NCBI RefSeq assembly: GCF_025399895.1
Contig: NZ_JAODUA010000001.1
Location: forward strand, 1,116,001-1,180,000
DNA: 64,000 nt
Direction: 5' to 3'
DNA from: Streptomyces sp. ASQP_92
Lineage (GTDB): Bacteria; Actinomycetota; Actinomycetes; Streptomycetales; Streptomycetaceae
Below are positions 7,935 to 16,539 of this stretch, in pieces (positions within the stretch are counted from its first letter, which is position 1; the number at the start of each line of letters is the position of its first letter). The notes beneath the pieces are model-generated. The model saw only the letters and a list, made by a program, of their open reading frames with translations. It was not told the origin of the DNA and made no database searches. The position numbers were made by a program, and so were the translations under genes.

Positions 7935-9665
7935 ATGACGCGCATGACCAGCAAGCGCTCCGGTGCCGCTTCCGGTGCCGGTACCGGCACCCGTTCCGGC
8001 TCCGGTTCCGGTTCCGGTTCCGGTGCACGTAGGGCCTCCGGCCGGCCCGCCGCCAAGTCCGCCAAGCCCGCCAAGGGCCGGACCATGGCGCCGCAGGGCG
8101 AGTTCACCCTGCCCGAGACCCTCACCCCCGCGCTGCCGGCCGTCGACGCCTTCGCCGACCTGGACATGCCCGCGGCGCTGCTCAAGACGCTCGACGCGCA
8201 CGGCGTGACCGAGCCGTTCCCCATCCAGGGCGCCACCCTGCCGAACTCGCTCGCGGGCCGCGACATCCTCGGCCGTGGGCGCACCGGCTCCGGCAAGACC
8301 CTCGCCTTCGGCCTCGCCCTGCTCGCCCGCACCGCGGGCCGGCGCGCCGAGCCCAAGGCGCCCCTCGCGATGGTCCTCGTACCGACGCGCGAGCTCGCCC
8401 AGCAGGTCACCGACGCGCTCACCCCGTACGCGACGGCCGTCAACCTGCGCCTGACCACCGTCGTCGGCGGTCTCTCCCTCACCAAGCAGGCCAACGCGCT
8501 GCGCCGCGGCGCCGAGGTCATGGTGGCCACGCCGGGCCGGCTCAAGGACCTCATAGAGCGGGGTGACTGCTCGCTGGAGAACGTGAGCGTCACCGTCCTC
8601 GACGAGGCCGACCAGATGGCCGACATGGGCTTCATGCCGCAGGTCGTGGCGCTGCTCAAGCAGGTCGAGCCGGACGGGCAGCGGATGCTGTTCTCGGCGA
8701 CCCTGGACGCCAACATCGACCGCCTGGTCCGGATGTTCCTCACCGACCCGGTGGTGCACTCCGTCGACCCGTCGGCGGGCGCCGTCACCACGATGGAACA
8801 CCACGTCCTGTACGTCATGGACGAGACCGACAAGAAGGCCGTCACCACGCGGATCGCCGCCCGCGACGGCCGCGTGATCATGTTCCTGGACACCAAGCGC
8901 TCGGTCGACCGGCTGGTCAAGCGGCTGCTCGCGAGCGGCGTCCGGGCGGGCGGCCTGCACGGCGGACGGTCCCAGCCGCAGCGCAACCGCACCCTGGACC
9001 AGTTCAAGAACGGCCAGCTCACCGCGCTGGTGGCGACGAACGTCGCGGCGCGCGGCATCCACATCGACGACCTGGACCTGGTCGTCAACGTGGACCCGCC
9101 GACGGACCACAAGGACTACCTCCACCGCGGCGGGCGCACCGCGCGGGCGGGGGAGTCGGGCAGTGTCGTCACGCTCGTGCTGCCCGACGAGAAGCGCGAG
9201 ATGACCAAGCTCATGTCGTTCGCCGGGATCCGCCCGCGCACGGCCGAGATCAAGTCGAGCTCCGAGGAGCTCGTCCAGGTCACGGGCGCGCGCGAGCCGT
9301 CCGGCATCCCCGTCGTCATCGAGGTCCCGGCCCAGCCGGAGCCCAAGCGTGCCGCCTCCGGGGGACGCAGCCGCGGCCGCCGCGGCGGCGGCCAGGGTTC
9401 GGGCCAGCCGTCCGCGGCCCGTTCGCAGGGCGCGCGCACGCAGGGTTCGGGCCAGCCGTCCGCCGCCCGCGCGCAGAGCGCCCGCGCCCAGGGTTCGGGC
9501 CAGGGCGCGGCCTCCCGCGCCCAGGGCGGACGCACCCAGGGCGCGGCGGCCTCTCGTTCCCAGGGTTCGGCGGCCTCCCGCCAGGGCGCGCCGGCCTCCC
9601 GTTCCCAGGGTGGTCGCGGCCGGGGCCAGGGTGGCGCGGCGGGCGCGGGCCGGGGCCGGGGCTGA
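7935..9665 (+). CDS. DEAD-box RNA helicase
   Basis: A 576-aa ATP-dependent RNA helicase. The motifs run in order: Q motif PFPIQ, Walker A RTGSGKT, PTRELAQQ, TPGRL, DEAD, SAT, ARGIHIDDLD and HRGGRTAR. Both ends are low-complexity: an N-terminal run of Ser/Gly (GSGSGSGSG, coded by TCCGGT repeats) and a tail of ~110 residues rich in G, S, Q, R and A with repeated GSGQPSAAR and RSQG units. Such basic tails usually bind RNA nonspecifically. AGGAAGG is 10 nt before the ATG. Confidence 0.95.
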   Translation: MTRMTSKRSGAASGAGTGTRSGSGSGSGSGARRASGRPAAKSAKPAKGRTMAPQGEFTLPETLTPALPAVDAFADLDMPAALLKTLDAHGVTEPFPIQGATLPNSLAGRDILGRGRTGSGKTLAFGLALLARTAGRRAEPKAPLAMVLVPTRELAQQVTDALTPYATAVNLRLTTVVGGLSLTKQANALRRGAEVMVATPGRLKDLIERGDCSLENVSVTVLDEADQMADMGFMPQVVALLKQVEPDGQRMLFSATLDANIDRLVRMFLTDPVVHSVDPSAGAVTTMEHHVLYVMDETDKKAVTTRIAARDGRVIMFLDTKRSVDRLVKRLLASGVRAGGLHGGRSQPQRNRTLDQFKNGQLTALVATNVAARGIHIDDLDLVVNVDPPTDHKDYLHRGGRTARAGESGSVVTLVLPDEKREMTKLMSFAGIRPRTAEIKSSSEELVQVTGAREPSGIPVVIEVPAQPEPKRAASGGRSRGRRGGGQGSGQPSAARSQGARTQGSGQPSAARAQSARAQGSGQGAASRAQGGRTQGAAASRSQGSAASRQGAPASRSQGGRGRGQGGAAGAGRGRG

Positions 9666-9684
9666 GCCCTTCCCCGGCGGGCCC

Positions 9685-10623
9685 TCAGGTCACGAGCCGG
9701 GCCCGCAGCGCCGCGAGGTCGCGCAGGCCAAGCCCGAGCCCCTGGGTCAGATACCCGTACAAGTCGCCGTAGAGCGCGGTCAGTCGGTCCAGGGCCGCGT
9801 CCAGGTAGTCGACGCGTACCTCCTGGAGCGGGATCAGCAGATCCGGGTCCCGCATCGTGCCGGACTGCTTCAGGGCCGCCCGCAGCGCCGCGTCGGCCGC
9901 CGCCCGGAACCCGTTGGACGCCAGGTAGTCCTGCTGGGCCGTCGCGGCGGGCACGCCGAGGGCGCGCAGCAGGACGTAACTCTCCCAGCCGGTGCGGTCC
10001 TTGCCGGAGGTGCAGTGGAAGAGCAGCGGGCCACGCGCCGAGGCCAGGTCCTTGAGGGTCGCCCCGAACTCGGCGCGGGCGCCCGGGTCCGAGACGAACG
10101 CCCGGTACTCGGCGCGCATGAGCTCCTCCGCCTGGCCGTGGCCCAACATCGCGTCCTGCGTCGCCGGGTCCCTGGAGCCGATCGCGGCCAGCATCCGCGC
10201 GTACAGACCGCTGTCGGTGACCGGGCGCGAGATCGGGGCGAGCCCGGCCGGCAGCCGGTCGGGGCCGTCGTACTGGAGCTCCAGGGGCACCCGGAAGTCG
10301 ACCACCTCGCGCAGGCCCAGCCGGTCCAGCGTCGAAAGGTCCCCGTCCGTCGCCCTGTTCAGCGCGTCGGCCCGGTAGGCGAGCCCGTAGCGGACCCGCG
10401 CGCCGTCGTACGTCCCGTAGCCGCCCAGGTCGCGGACGTTCACCGCGCCCTGGAGCACGACCTGGCGGATCGCGGGCGCGGCCTGGCGGTGTGCGCCGGT
10501 CACGCCCGGCGGCGCCGATGCCGATGCCGACGCCGTGGCGGGCACGCCGAGCGCCAGCGTCGCGGCGACGGCGGCCGTCACCGCGGCGGCACGTGTCACC
10601 GTGCGGCTGCTTCTTCGGTTCAC
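9685..10623 (-). CDS. Secreted tyrosine/serine phosphatase
   Basis: A 312-aa protein with an N-terminal signal (twin basic start, hydrophobic core, cleavage near ATASASA) and a dual-specificity-like phosphatase domain. The P-loop HCTSGKDRTG places the nucleophile at C204 and the phosphate-binding Arg at 210. NVRDLGGY (62-69) is the family entry motif. GTG at 10623 is chosen because AGGGAG lies 9 nt before it. It begins 31 bp after the ipdC-like stop on the same strand, so it may be read from that operon, but no link to steroid breakdown is known. Confidence 0.87.
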   Translation of the reverse strand: MNRRSSRTVTRAAAVTAAVAATLALGVPATASASASAPPGVTGAHRQAAPAIRQVVLQGAVNVRDLGGYGTYDGARVRYGLAYRADALNRATDGDLSTLDRLGLREVVDFRVPLELQYDGPDRLPAGLAPISRPVTDSGLYARMLAAIGSRDPATQDAMLGHGQAEELMRAEYRAFVSDPGARAEFGATLKDLASARGPLLFHCTSGKDRTGWESYVLLRALGVPAATAQQDYLASNGFRAAADAALRAALKQSGTMRDPDLLIPLQEVRVDYLDAALDRLTALYGDLYGYLTQGLGLGLRDLAALRARLVT

Positions 10624-10654
10624 GGGAATCAACTCCCTTGATTTCGGTGGGGGT

Positions 10655-11749
10655 TCACTCCGCCCGGGGCAGAGCGGCAAGCACGTGCGCGGCCTCGTCC
10701 ATCACCCGGGCGACCAGTTCGGTGCAGCTCGGCAGGTCCTCGATGAGCCCGGCCACCTGGCCCGAGGCCATCACTCCCAGATCCGTACGGCCCTCGACCA
10801 TCGCCGCCCTCAGGAGCATCGGGGTGTTCGCCGCCAGAAGTGTCTGACTCCATGTCAGGTCTTTGCCGCGCTTCATCTTCAGGCCGTCCGCGACCAGTTG
10901 ACGCCAGGTCAGGCCGGAGATCTTCCGGAAGCCCGAGGCGCGGCGCACCGCGTGCGCCAGCGCCCGGGTCCGCCCGGCCCGCTCCAGCGACGCGACGAAT
11001 TCGGTACGCAGCATGCGGTGCGGCAGGCCGTCCACGGCAGTGGTCACCGTGATGTCCTGCACGGTGGCGCGCAGATAGCGCGCCTTCACCGCGTCGGGCA
11101 CCGTCGAGTCGGCGGTGAGCAGGAAGCGGGTCCCCATCGCCACGCCCGCGGCGCCGTAGGCGAGCGCCGCCACCAGACCCCGCCCGTCATGGAAACCGCC
11201 CGCCGCGATCACCGGGATGTCCACCGCGTCCACCACCTGCGGCAGCAGCACGGTGGTCGCGACCTGCCCGGTGTGGCCGCCGCCCTCGCCGCCCTGCACG
11301 ATCACCGCGTCCGCGCCCCACGCCGCGACCTTCTCCGCATGCCGGCGCGCCCCGATGGAGGGGATCACGACGACCCCCGCGTCCTTCAGTTCGGCGACGA
11401 GGTCACGGGAGGGGGCCAGGGCGAAGGACGCCACGCGCACGCTCTCGTCCACGATGATCCGCACCCGCTCGCGCGCGTCGGCGGCGTCCGCCCGCAGATT
11501 GACCCCGAACGGCGCCTCTGTACGGGAGGCCACCTCCCGGATGGCGCGGCGCAGTTCGCCGGCCGTCATCGTCGCGGAGGCCAGGATGCCGAGCGCGCCC
11601 GCGTTCGCGGTGGCCGACACCAGACGGGGACCCGCCACCCAGCCCATGCCGGTCTGCACGATCGGATGCCGGACGCCCACCAGCTTCGTCAGGGCCGTCT
11701 CGATGCGGGGCGCCCCGAGCGCGGGGGGCGTGGCGGGCGCGGGCGTCAA
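10655..11749 (-). CDS. ipdC: IpdC-like flavoprotein (nitronate monooxygenase fold)
   Basis: A 364-aa TIM-barrel FMN protein. QTGMGWVAG near residue 33 and VQGGEGGGHTG in the middle are the nitronate monooxygenase/enoyl-reductase family marks, and the stretch through GLTWRQLVADGLKM to NTPMLLRA is specific to the IpdC group (Rv3553, 355 aa). IpdC is required in the opening of the last steroid rings and has been described as a reductase of the ring-opened CoA product. Its start overlaps the ipdB stop (ATGA), making it the fourth gene of a tightly coupled operon. Confidence 0.85.
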   Translation of the reverse strand: MTPAPATPPALGAPRIETALTKLVGVRHPIVQTGMGWVAGPRLVSATANAGALGILASATMTAGELRRAIREVASRTEAPFGVNLRADAADARERVRIIVDESVRVASFALAPSRDLVAELKDAGVVVIPSIGARRHAEKVAAWGADAVIVQGGEGGGHTGQVATTVLLPQVVDAVDIPVIAAGGFHDGRGLVAALAYGAAGVAMGTRFLLTADSTVPDAVKARYLRATVQDITVTTAVDGLPHRMLRTEFVASLERAGRTRALAHAVRRASGFRKISGLTWRQLVADGLKMKRGKDLTWSQTLLAANTPMLLRAAMVEGRTDLGVMASGQVAGLIEDLPSCTELVARVMDEAAHVLAALPRAE

Positions 11750-12492
11750 CGCGCCACCTCGCGGTCGCGCAGGCCGTCCGGGTCGATGACCTCGCGGATG
11801 AGGCGCAGCTCCTCGGCGGTGGGCTCACGGGTGTACGCCGCCTCGTCGCAGCCGGCCAGTTCGAACGCCGTGGCCGCCCGCACCTCCTCCAGGGCCACCC
11901 CGGGGTGCAGCGAGACCAGCCGCATCGCGTGGTCCGGAGTCGCGAAGTCGAAGACGCCCAGATCGCTGACGACGCGCGGGATGCGGTGGTAACGGGTGGC
12001 GGACGGGCCTGCGGCGGCCGCGCTGTCGTAGCCGACCCCGCAGATCATGTCGACCTTCGGCACGAAGACCCGGGCCGAGTGCTTCGGCACCCAGTAACTC
12101 ACCGGATTGTTCAGGGTGTTGACGGGCGCGCCGCGCACGCCCAGGAGCTGGCGGGAAGGCCGCTCCCACGCGCCGACACAGGAGATGTTCTGATTGCCGA
12201 ACCGGTCGATCTGGCTCGCGCCCATCATGACGTGCCGCCGCCCGCCGGTGACCATCGCGAGGTGGCGGCGGTACGGCAGCCAGCCCTCCGGCTCCCCGTC
12301 GGCGCCGACCAGCATCGCCTCGCCGTCGGTGAGCAGCAGATCGGGCGAGAAGGTCCGCCGGGCGAGACGGGCCCCCACCGACGGAATCAGACCCATGGGG
12401 CTCGCCAGTACCTCCCCGTTGTCGCGCCATGCCTCGGCGCACGCGATCACGCAGTACTCGGCGCGGGTCACCCGCACGGCGCTCGTCGTCAC
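11746..12492 (-). CDS. ipdB: CoA-transferase-fold subunit, IpdB-like
   Basis: A 248-aa beta subunit of the family I CoA-transferase fold (mycobacterial IpdB 250 aa). GTG start at 12492 overlaps the ipdA stop by 4 nt. Segments GGRRHVMMGASQIDRFGN and YWVPKHSARVF are typical. In mycobacteria IpdA and IpdB form a heterotetramer that hydrolyses the C ring of COCHEA-CoA; it is not a transferase despite the fold. The same job is inferred here from order and similarity. Confidence 0.85.
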   Translation of the reverse strand: MTTSAVRVTRAEYCVIACAEAWRDNGEVLASPMGLIPSVGARLARRTFSPDLLLTDGEAMLVGADGEPEGWLPYRRHLAMVTGGRRHVMMGASQIDRFGNQNISCVGAWERPSRQLLGVRGAPVNTLNNPVSYWVPKHSARVFVPKVDMICGVGYDSAAAAGPSATRYHRIPRVVSDLGVFDFATPDHAMRLVSLHPGVALEEVRAATAFELAGCDEAAYTREPTAEELRLIREVIDPDGLRDREVAR

Positions 12493-13331
12493 GTCCGCTC
12501 CTCGTGCCAGCTCTGGACCGCGCTCTGGTAGGACTTCTCGTCGGGCCCGGACAGGAACCGCTGGGCGAACTCGGCCCAGGGCGTGCTCGCGTACAGCTTC
12601 TGGAACGGCTCGTCGCGGCCGTAGTCGGGGGCGCACGAGGTGAAGTGGGCGCCGCCCGGGCTCTCTACGACGCCGGTGACCGCGGACCGACTGATCAGCA
12701 GGGACTGCGCCGGGGCGCCCCGGAAGCCGTCCACGATCCGCTCGCACGACAGGTACGCGCTGTCGGCGGCCTCGCAGAACAGGTCGTCGAAGTACGGGTC
12801 GGGGCCCAGGTACTGGCCGTTGCCGAGCCGGTCGGCGCGGTTGAGGTGGACGAGGGCCGCGTCCATGCGCAGTGCCGGCATCGCCACGAACGTCTCGCCG
12901 TCCTCATAGGGTGAAGTCACCGTGCGCAGAAGGGGGTTGACCCGCATCACGTCCGAGCCGATGCCGGCCCGCACCGGCAGGAACGGCAGCCGGTTCGCCG
13001 CCGCGTGCAGGCCCCACATGAACATCGCCTCGTCGATCTCCATCAGCTCGAAGGCGCCGGCCTGGCGGGCCGCGCGAAAGTGCGGCTCCAGGGGGATCGA
13101 GTCGAGCGTGGCGAAGGGCGCGACGAGTTTGCGGATCCGGCCGGCGGCCGCGAGCAGGCCGACATCGGGTCCGCCGTACGAGATCACCGTCAGATCGGTG
13201 ACGGGGGAGCGCAGCAGGGCCCGCACCAGCGCCATCGGCTTGCGGCGCGAGCCCCAGCCGCCGATGCCGACGGTCATCCCGCTGCGCAGCCGCCGTACGA
13301 CGTCCTCGGGCGTCATGGTCTTGTCCGTCAC
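12489..13331 (-). CDS. ipdA: CoA-transferase-fold subunit, IpdA-like
   Basis: A 280-aa alpha subunit of the same fold. The glycine loop VGIGGWGSRRKP (21-32) and the acidic stretch FELMEIDEAMFMWG (94-107) are visible; one Glu of the latter is the likely counterpart of the catalytic Glu of mycobacterial IpdA (inference). Overlaps echA20 upstream (ATGA at 13328-13331) and ipdB downstream (GTGA). Partner of IpdB in ring C opening. Confidence 0.86.
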   Translation of the reverse strand: MTDKTMTPEDVVRRLRSGMTVGIGGWGSRRKPMALVRALLRSPVTDLTVISYGGPDVGLLAAAGRIRKLVAPFATLDSIPLEPHFRAARQAGAFELMEIDEAMFMWGLHAAANRLPFLPVRAGIGSDVMRVNPLLRTVTSPYEDGETFVAMPALRMDAALVHLNRADRLGNGQYLGPDPYFDDLFCEAADSAYLSCERIVDGFRGAPAQSLLISRSAVTGVVESPGGAHFTSCAPDYGRDEPFQKLYASTPWAEFAQRFLSGPDEKSYQSAVQSWHEERT

Positions 13332-14125
13332 GGGCGAACCCCCTCACTGGCCGGCGGTGCGGGCGGGCCACCCGCTGGGGACGTGCCGCCCGGCGCGAAC
13401 GTGTCGCGGACGCGGTCGGCGACGCCGCTGAGGCCGGCCTCGAAGGTGAAGCCCTGCTCGAAGCGGTAGCTGCGGCGAACGTCGACGGGGTCGATGCCGT
13501 TGATGGCGGCCTTCGCGAGCCGGATGAGCGTGCCGTCCTTGCGGGCGATCTCGCGCGCCAACTCCAGCGCCTGCGCGAGAAGTTCGGCCCGGGCCACCAC
13601 CTTCCACACCGATCCGTGGGCGTGCAGCTCCCGCGCCGAGACCGTACGGGAGGTGTAGTACAGCGCGCGCATCAGGTGCTGGGGGACCAGCCGGGCCAGG
13701 TGGGTGGCGGCGCCCAGCGCGCCCCGGTCCAGCTCGGGCAGGCCGAAGACGGCGTCCTCGCTCGCCACGATCGCGTCCGCGTTGCCGACCAGGCCGACGC
13801 CGCCGCCCAGGCAGAACCCGCCGACCGCCGCGACGACCGGCACCTCGCACTCGTACACCGCCGCGAACGCCTCGGCGCAGCCCCGGTTCGCGCCGATCAG
13901 CGCGCCGTGGCCGCTGTCGCGCTGCACCTCCTTGATGTCGACCCCGGCGTTGAAGCCGCGGCCCTCGGCGGCGAGCACCACACAGCGGTTCTCGGGATCG
14001 CGGCCCGCCGCGCGCACCGCGTCGGCGAGCTCGTACCAGCCCTGTACGGGAAGGGCGTTGACGGGCGGGAAGTCGACCGTGACGAGGCGGATGCCCTTCT
14101 CGGGGCTTGCGGTGGAGACACCCAT
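13328..14125 (-). CDS. echA20: Crotonase-family ring hydrolase, EchA20-like
   Basis: A 265-aa enoyl-CoA hydratase/isomerase-fold protein. Long stretches such as GRGFNAGVDIKE, RGALGAATHLARLVPQHLM and the end YRFEQGFTFEAGLSGVAD match EchA20 (Rv3550) as I recall it. EchA20 hydrolyses ring D of the HIP-derived CoA thioester. The start at 14125 is preferred to an ATG at 14155, which would lie inside the operator. First gene of echA20-ipdA-ipdB-ipdC. Confidence 0.87.
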   Translation of the reverse strand: MGVSTASPEKGIRLVTVDFPPVNALPVQGWYELADAVRAAGRDPENRCVVLAAEGRGFNAGVDIKEVQRDSGHGALIGANRGCAEAFAAVYECEVPVVAAVGGFCLGGGVGLVGNADAIVASEDAVFGLPELDRGALGAATHLARLVPQHLMRALYYTSRTVSARELHAHGSVWKVVARAELLAQALELAREIARKDGTLIRLAKAAINGIDPVDVRRSYRFEQGFTFEAGLSGVADRVRDTFAPGGTSPAGGPPAPPASEGVRP

Positions 14126-14146
14126 GGGCGGATCAGCTACCTTTCC

Positions 14147-14163
14147 ACCAAACATTTGTTAGG
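14147..14163. promoter_or_regulatory. Second KstR2-like operator, echA20/SDR divergent promoter
   Basis: ACCAAACATTTGTTAGG differs at one base from the inverted core of the site at 4768-4784. It lies between the divergent echA20-like and Rv3549c-like genes, the same place KstR2 binds in mycobacteria. The two sites are 9.4 kb apart and unlike the sequence around them. Confidence 0.75.
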
Positions 14164-14181
14164 TGAGGAAGGTAGCAGCGG

Positions 14182-14997
14182 ATGGAGCTGGCCGGGAAGG
14201 CAGTCGTCGTCACCGGTGGCACCCGGGGTGTCGGCGCGGGCATCGCCAGGGCGTTCCTCGACGCGGGCGCGGACGTCGTGGTGTGCGCCCGCAGACCACC
14301 CGGCGAACCCATCGCCTCCGGGGGCCGCACGGCCGAGTTCCGCCCGCTCGACCTGCGCCGACCCGACGCCGTACGCGACTTCTTCGCGGCGCTCGCCACG
14401 GACTACGGACGCCTGGACACCCTGGTCAACAACGCGGGCGGAACGCCCCACCGGCTGCTCGACGAGGGCGAGGCGGAGCGCCACGCACGGGTCGTCGAGC
14501 TGAACCTGGTGGCCCCGCTCACGGCCTCGCTCGCCGCCCGCCCGTATCTGCGGGCCGCACGGGGATCGGTCGTGATGATCGGCAGCGTGAGCGGGGCGCG
14601 GCCTTCCCCGGGGTCGGCCGCCTATGGCGCCGCCAAGGCCGGTCTGGACAGCCTCGCCCGTTCCATGGCGGTGGAATGGGCGCCCGAGGTCCGCGTCAAC
14701 ACGCTGGTTCTCGGCATGGTCCGTACGGAATCGAGCGAGCTGCACTACGGCGACGCGGACGGCGTCGCCCGGGTCGGCGCGACCGTGCCGCTCGGCCGGC
14801 TCGCCGAGCCGGAGGAGGTCGGCGCCGCCGCCGTCTTCCTCGCCGGCGCGCGGGCGGCCTACATCAGCGGAGCCTCCCTGCTCGTCCACGGCGGCGGCGA
14901 ACGCCCCGCCTTCCTGGACGCGGCCACGGTCAACCGCGGGGATCGACCGAAGCGATCGACGGAAGCGTTCAACGAGCCTGAGGGGAACGGAAGATGA
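14182..14997 (+). CDS. SDR, Rv3549c-like
   Basis: A 271-aa short-chain dehydrogenase with TGGTRGVGAG near residue 12, NNAG, and a YGAAKAG active site. Position and orientation (divergent from echA20, upstream of another SDR) match Rv3549c of the KstR2 regulon. GAGGAAGG is 9 nt before the ATG. The C-terminal tail after HGGGERPAF is longer than in most SDRs and polar. It shares ATGA with the next gene. Confidence 0.82.
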   Translation: MELAGKAVVVTGGTRGVGAGIARAFLDAGADVVVCARRPPGEPIASGGRTAEFRPLDLRRPDAVRDFFAALATDYGRLDTLVNNAGGTPHRLLDEGEAERHARVVELNLVAPLTASLAARPYLRAARGSVVMIGSVSGARPSPGSAAYGAAKAGLDSLARSMAVEWAPEVRVNTLVLGMVRTESSELHYGDADGVARVGATVPLGRLAEPEEVGAAAVFLAGARAAYISGASLLVHGGGERPAFLDAATVNRGDRPKRSTEAFNEPEGNGR

Positions 14998-15908
14998 GCG
15001 GGTTGTGCGCGGGACGCGTCGTGGTCGTGACCGGCGCGGGGCGGGGGCTGGGCCGCGCCCACGCCCTGGCGTTCGCCGAGCAGGGGGCCCGGGTCGTCGT
15101 CAACGACCTCGGCGTCGCACTGGACGGGGCGGGCGGGTCCGGTGGGCCGGCCCAGTCGGTGGTGGACGAGATCCGCGCGGCGGGCGGTGAAGCCGTCGCG
15201 CACGGCGGCGACATCGCCACCACCGACGGCGCGGCCTCGCTGATCGCGACGGCCGTGGAGACGTTCGGAGCGCTGCACACCCTGGTCAACAACGCGGGAT
15301 TCCTGCGCGACCGGATGCTGGTCAACCTGGACGAGGACGACTGGGACGCGGTGATGCGGGTCCACCTCAAAGGCCACTTCCTGCCCCTCAAACACGCCGC
15401 CGCGTACTGGCGCGCCGAGGCCAGGGCGGGCCGCGAGGTCGCGGCCCGGGTGGTCAACACCAGCTCGGGAGCAGGCCTGTTGGGCTCGGTCGGACAGGGC
15501 AACTACAGCGCCGCCAAGGCCGGGATCGTGGGGCTCACCCTGGTCGCGGCGGCCGAGATGGGCCGCTATGGAGTGCAGGTCAACGCCATCGCGCCGGCCG
15601 CCCGCACCCGGATGACCGAGACCGCCTTCGCGGACACGATGGCCGCGCCCGGCAAGGACGGCGCCTTCGACGCGATGGCACCGGAGAACGTCTCGCCCCT
15701 GGTGGTGTGGCTGGGTTCGGCCGCGAGCGAGGGCGTCACCGGCCGGGTCTTCGAGGCGGAGGCCGGCCGCATCACCGTCATGGAGGGCTGGCGGCCCGGC
15801 CCCACCGTGGACAAGGGGGCCCGCTGGACCCCGCGCGAGGCCGGCACGGCGGCGCTGAAACTCCTCACCGAGGCGGCGACTCCGGGAGCGGTGTACGGCT
15901 CGCGCTAG
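14994..15908 (+). CDS. SDR, Rv3548c-like
   Basis: A 304-aa SDR of the multifunctional-enzyme-2 hydroxyacyl-CoA dehydrogenase type, the same length as Rv3548c. TGAGRGLGRAHA binds the nucleotide, NNAGFLRDRM and NYSAAKAG are the active-site segments. This group oxidises 3-hydroxyacyl-CoA thioesters. Coupled to the upstream SDR by a 4-nt overlap, and under the second KstR2-like site. No terminator was recognised in the 184 bp that follow. Confidence 0.83.
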   Translation: MSGLCAGRVVVVTGAGRGLGRAHALAFAEQGARVVVNDLGVALDGAGGSGGPAQSVVDEIRAAGGEAVAHGGDIATTDGAASLIATAVETFGALHTLVNNAGFLRDRMLVNLDEDDWDAVMRVHLKGHFLPLKHAAAYWRAEARAGREVAARVVNTSSGAGLLGSVGQGNYSAAKAGIVGLTLVAAAEMGRYGVQVNAIAPAARTRMTETAFADTMAAPGKDGAFDAMAPENVSPLVVWLGSAASEGVTGRVFEAEAGRITVMEGWRPGPTVDKGARWTPREAGTAALKLLTEAATPGAVYGSR

Positions 15909-16092
15909 GCGGCAGGGCGCGGGTGCGCGGCCCGCGATGACGGCGTGGACCACGTCCGGATCAACGGCCCATGGCCCCGCCGTCACGCGACGGACGGGCT
16001 TGGTGAACATATCGACGGGTTGGGTGAACAAGAAGAAAATTCAACGGAGTTGGCGTTGACGGCCGCCGCTCTACGCGCGTCATCATGTCGGC

Positions 16093-16512
16093 ATGAGCAT
16101 CCCCCCGCGCATCAAAGCCCTCGGTGGCGCCTTCGCCGTGGCCGCCGCCCTCCTCGCCGGCCCGGTCGCCGGCGACGCCTCGGCCACCCCCCTCGCCCCC
16201 TCCGCCACGTCCGTGTCCGTGGCCTCGGTCGGCAGCGTCTGTTACTCCGCGCTGCCCTCCCAGGCGCACGACACCCTGCGCCTCATCGACCAGGGCGGCC
16301 CGTTCCCGTACTCCCAGGACGGTGTCGTCTTCCAGAACCGCGAAGGCGTGCTGGCCCAGCGGAGCACCGGCTACTACCACGAGTACACCGTGATCACCCC
16401 GGGCGCCCCGACGCGCGGCACGCGCCGGATCATCACCGGTGAGAGGTCCCAGGAGGACTACTACACCGCCGACCACTACGCCACCTTCCGCCTCGTCGAC
16501 TTCGGCTGCTGA
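16093..16512 (+). CDS. Secreted guanyl-specific ribonuclease, RNase Sa type
   Basis: 139 aa with a ~30-residue signal peptide (ends near ASA). The mature part matches RNase Sa: GPFPYSQDGVVFQNRE, YYHEYTVITPG and DYYTADHYATF. The catalytic residues at the correct spacing are E97, R112 and H128; C50 and C139 would form the disulfide linking the ends. It cleaves single-stranded RNA 3' of G outside the cell. No barstar-type inhibitor gene is seen beside it, as is common for secreted members that fold only after export. Confidence 0.93.
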   Translation: MSIPPRIKALGGAFAVAAALLAGPVAGDASATPLAPSATSVSVASVGSVCYSALPSQAHDTLRLIDQGGPFPYSQDGVVFQNREGVLAQRSTGYYHEYTVITPGAPTRGTRRIITGERSQEDYYTADHYATFRLVDFGC

Positions 16513-16539
16513 CACGGCGGTTGCTCCCCCCCCTGCCCC

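Noticed and set aside
14126..14155. Upstream ATG (14155) as start of the echA20-like gene
   Set aside because: It falls inside the operator and would add ten residues not typical of the family.
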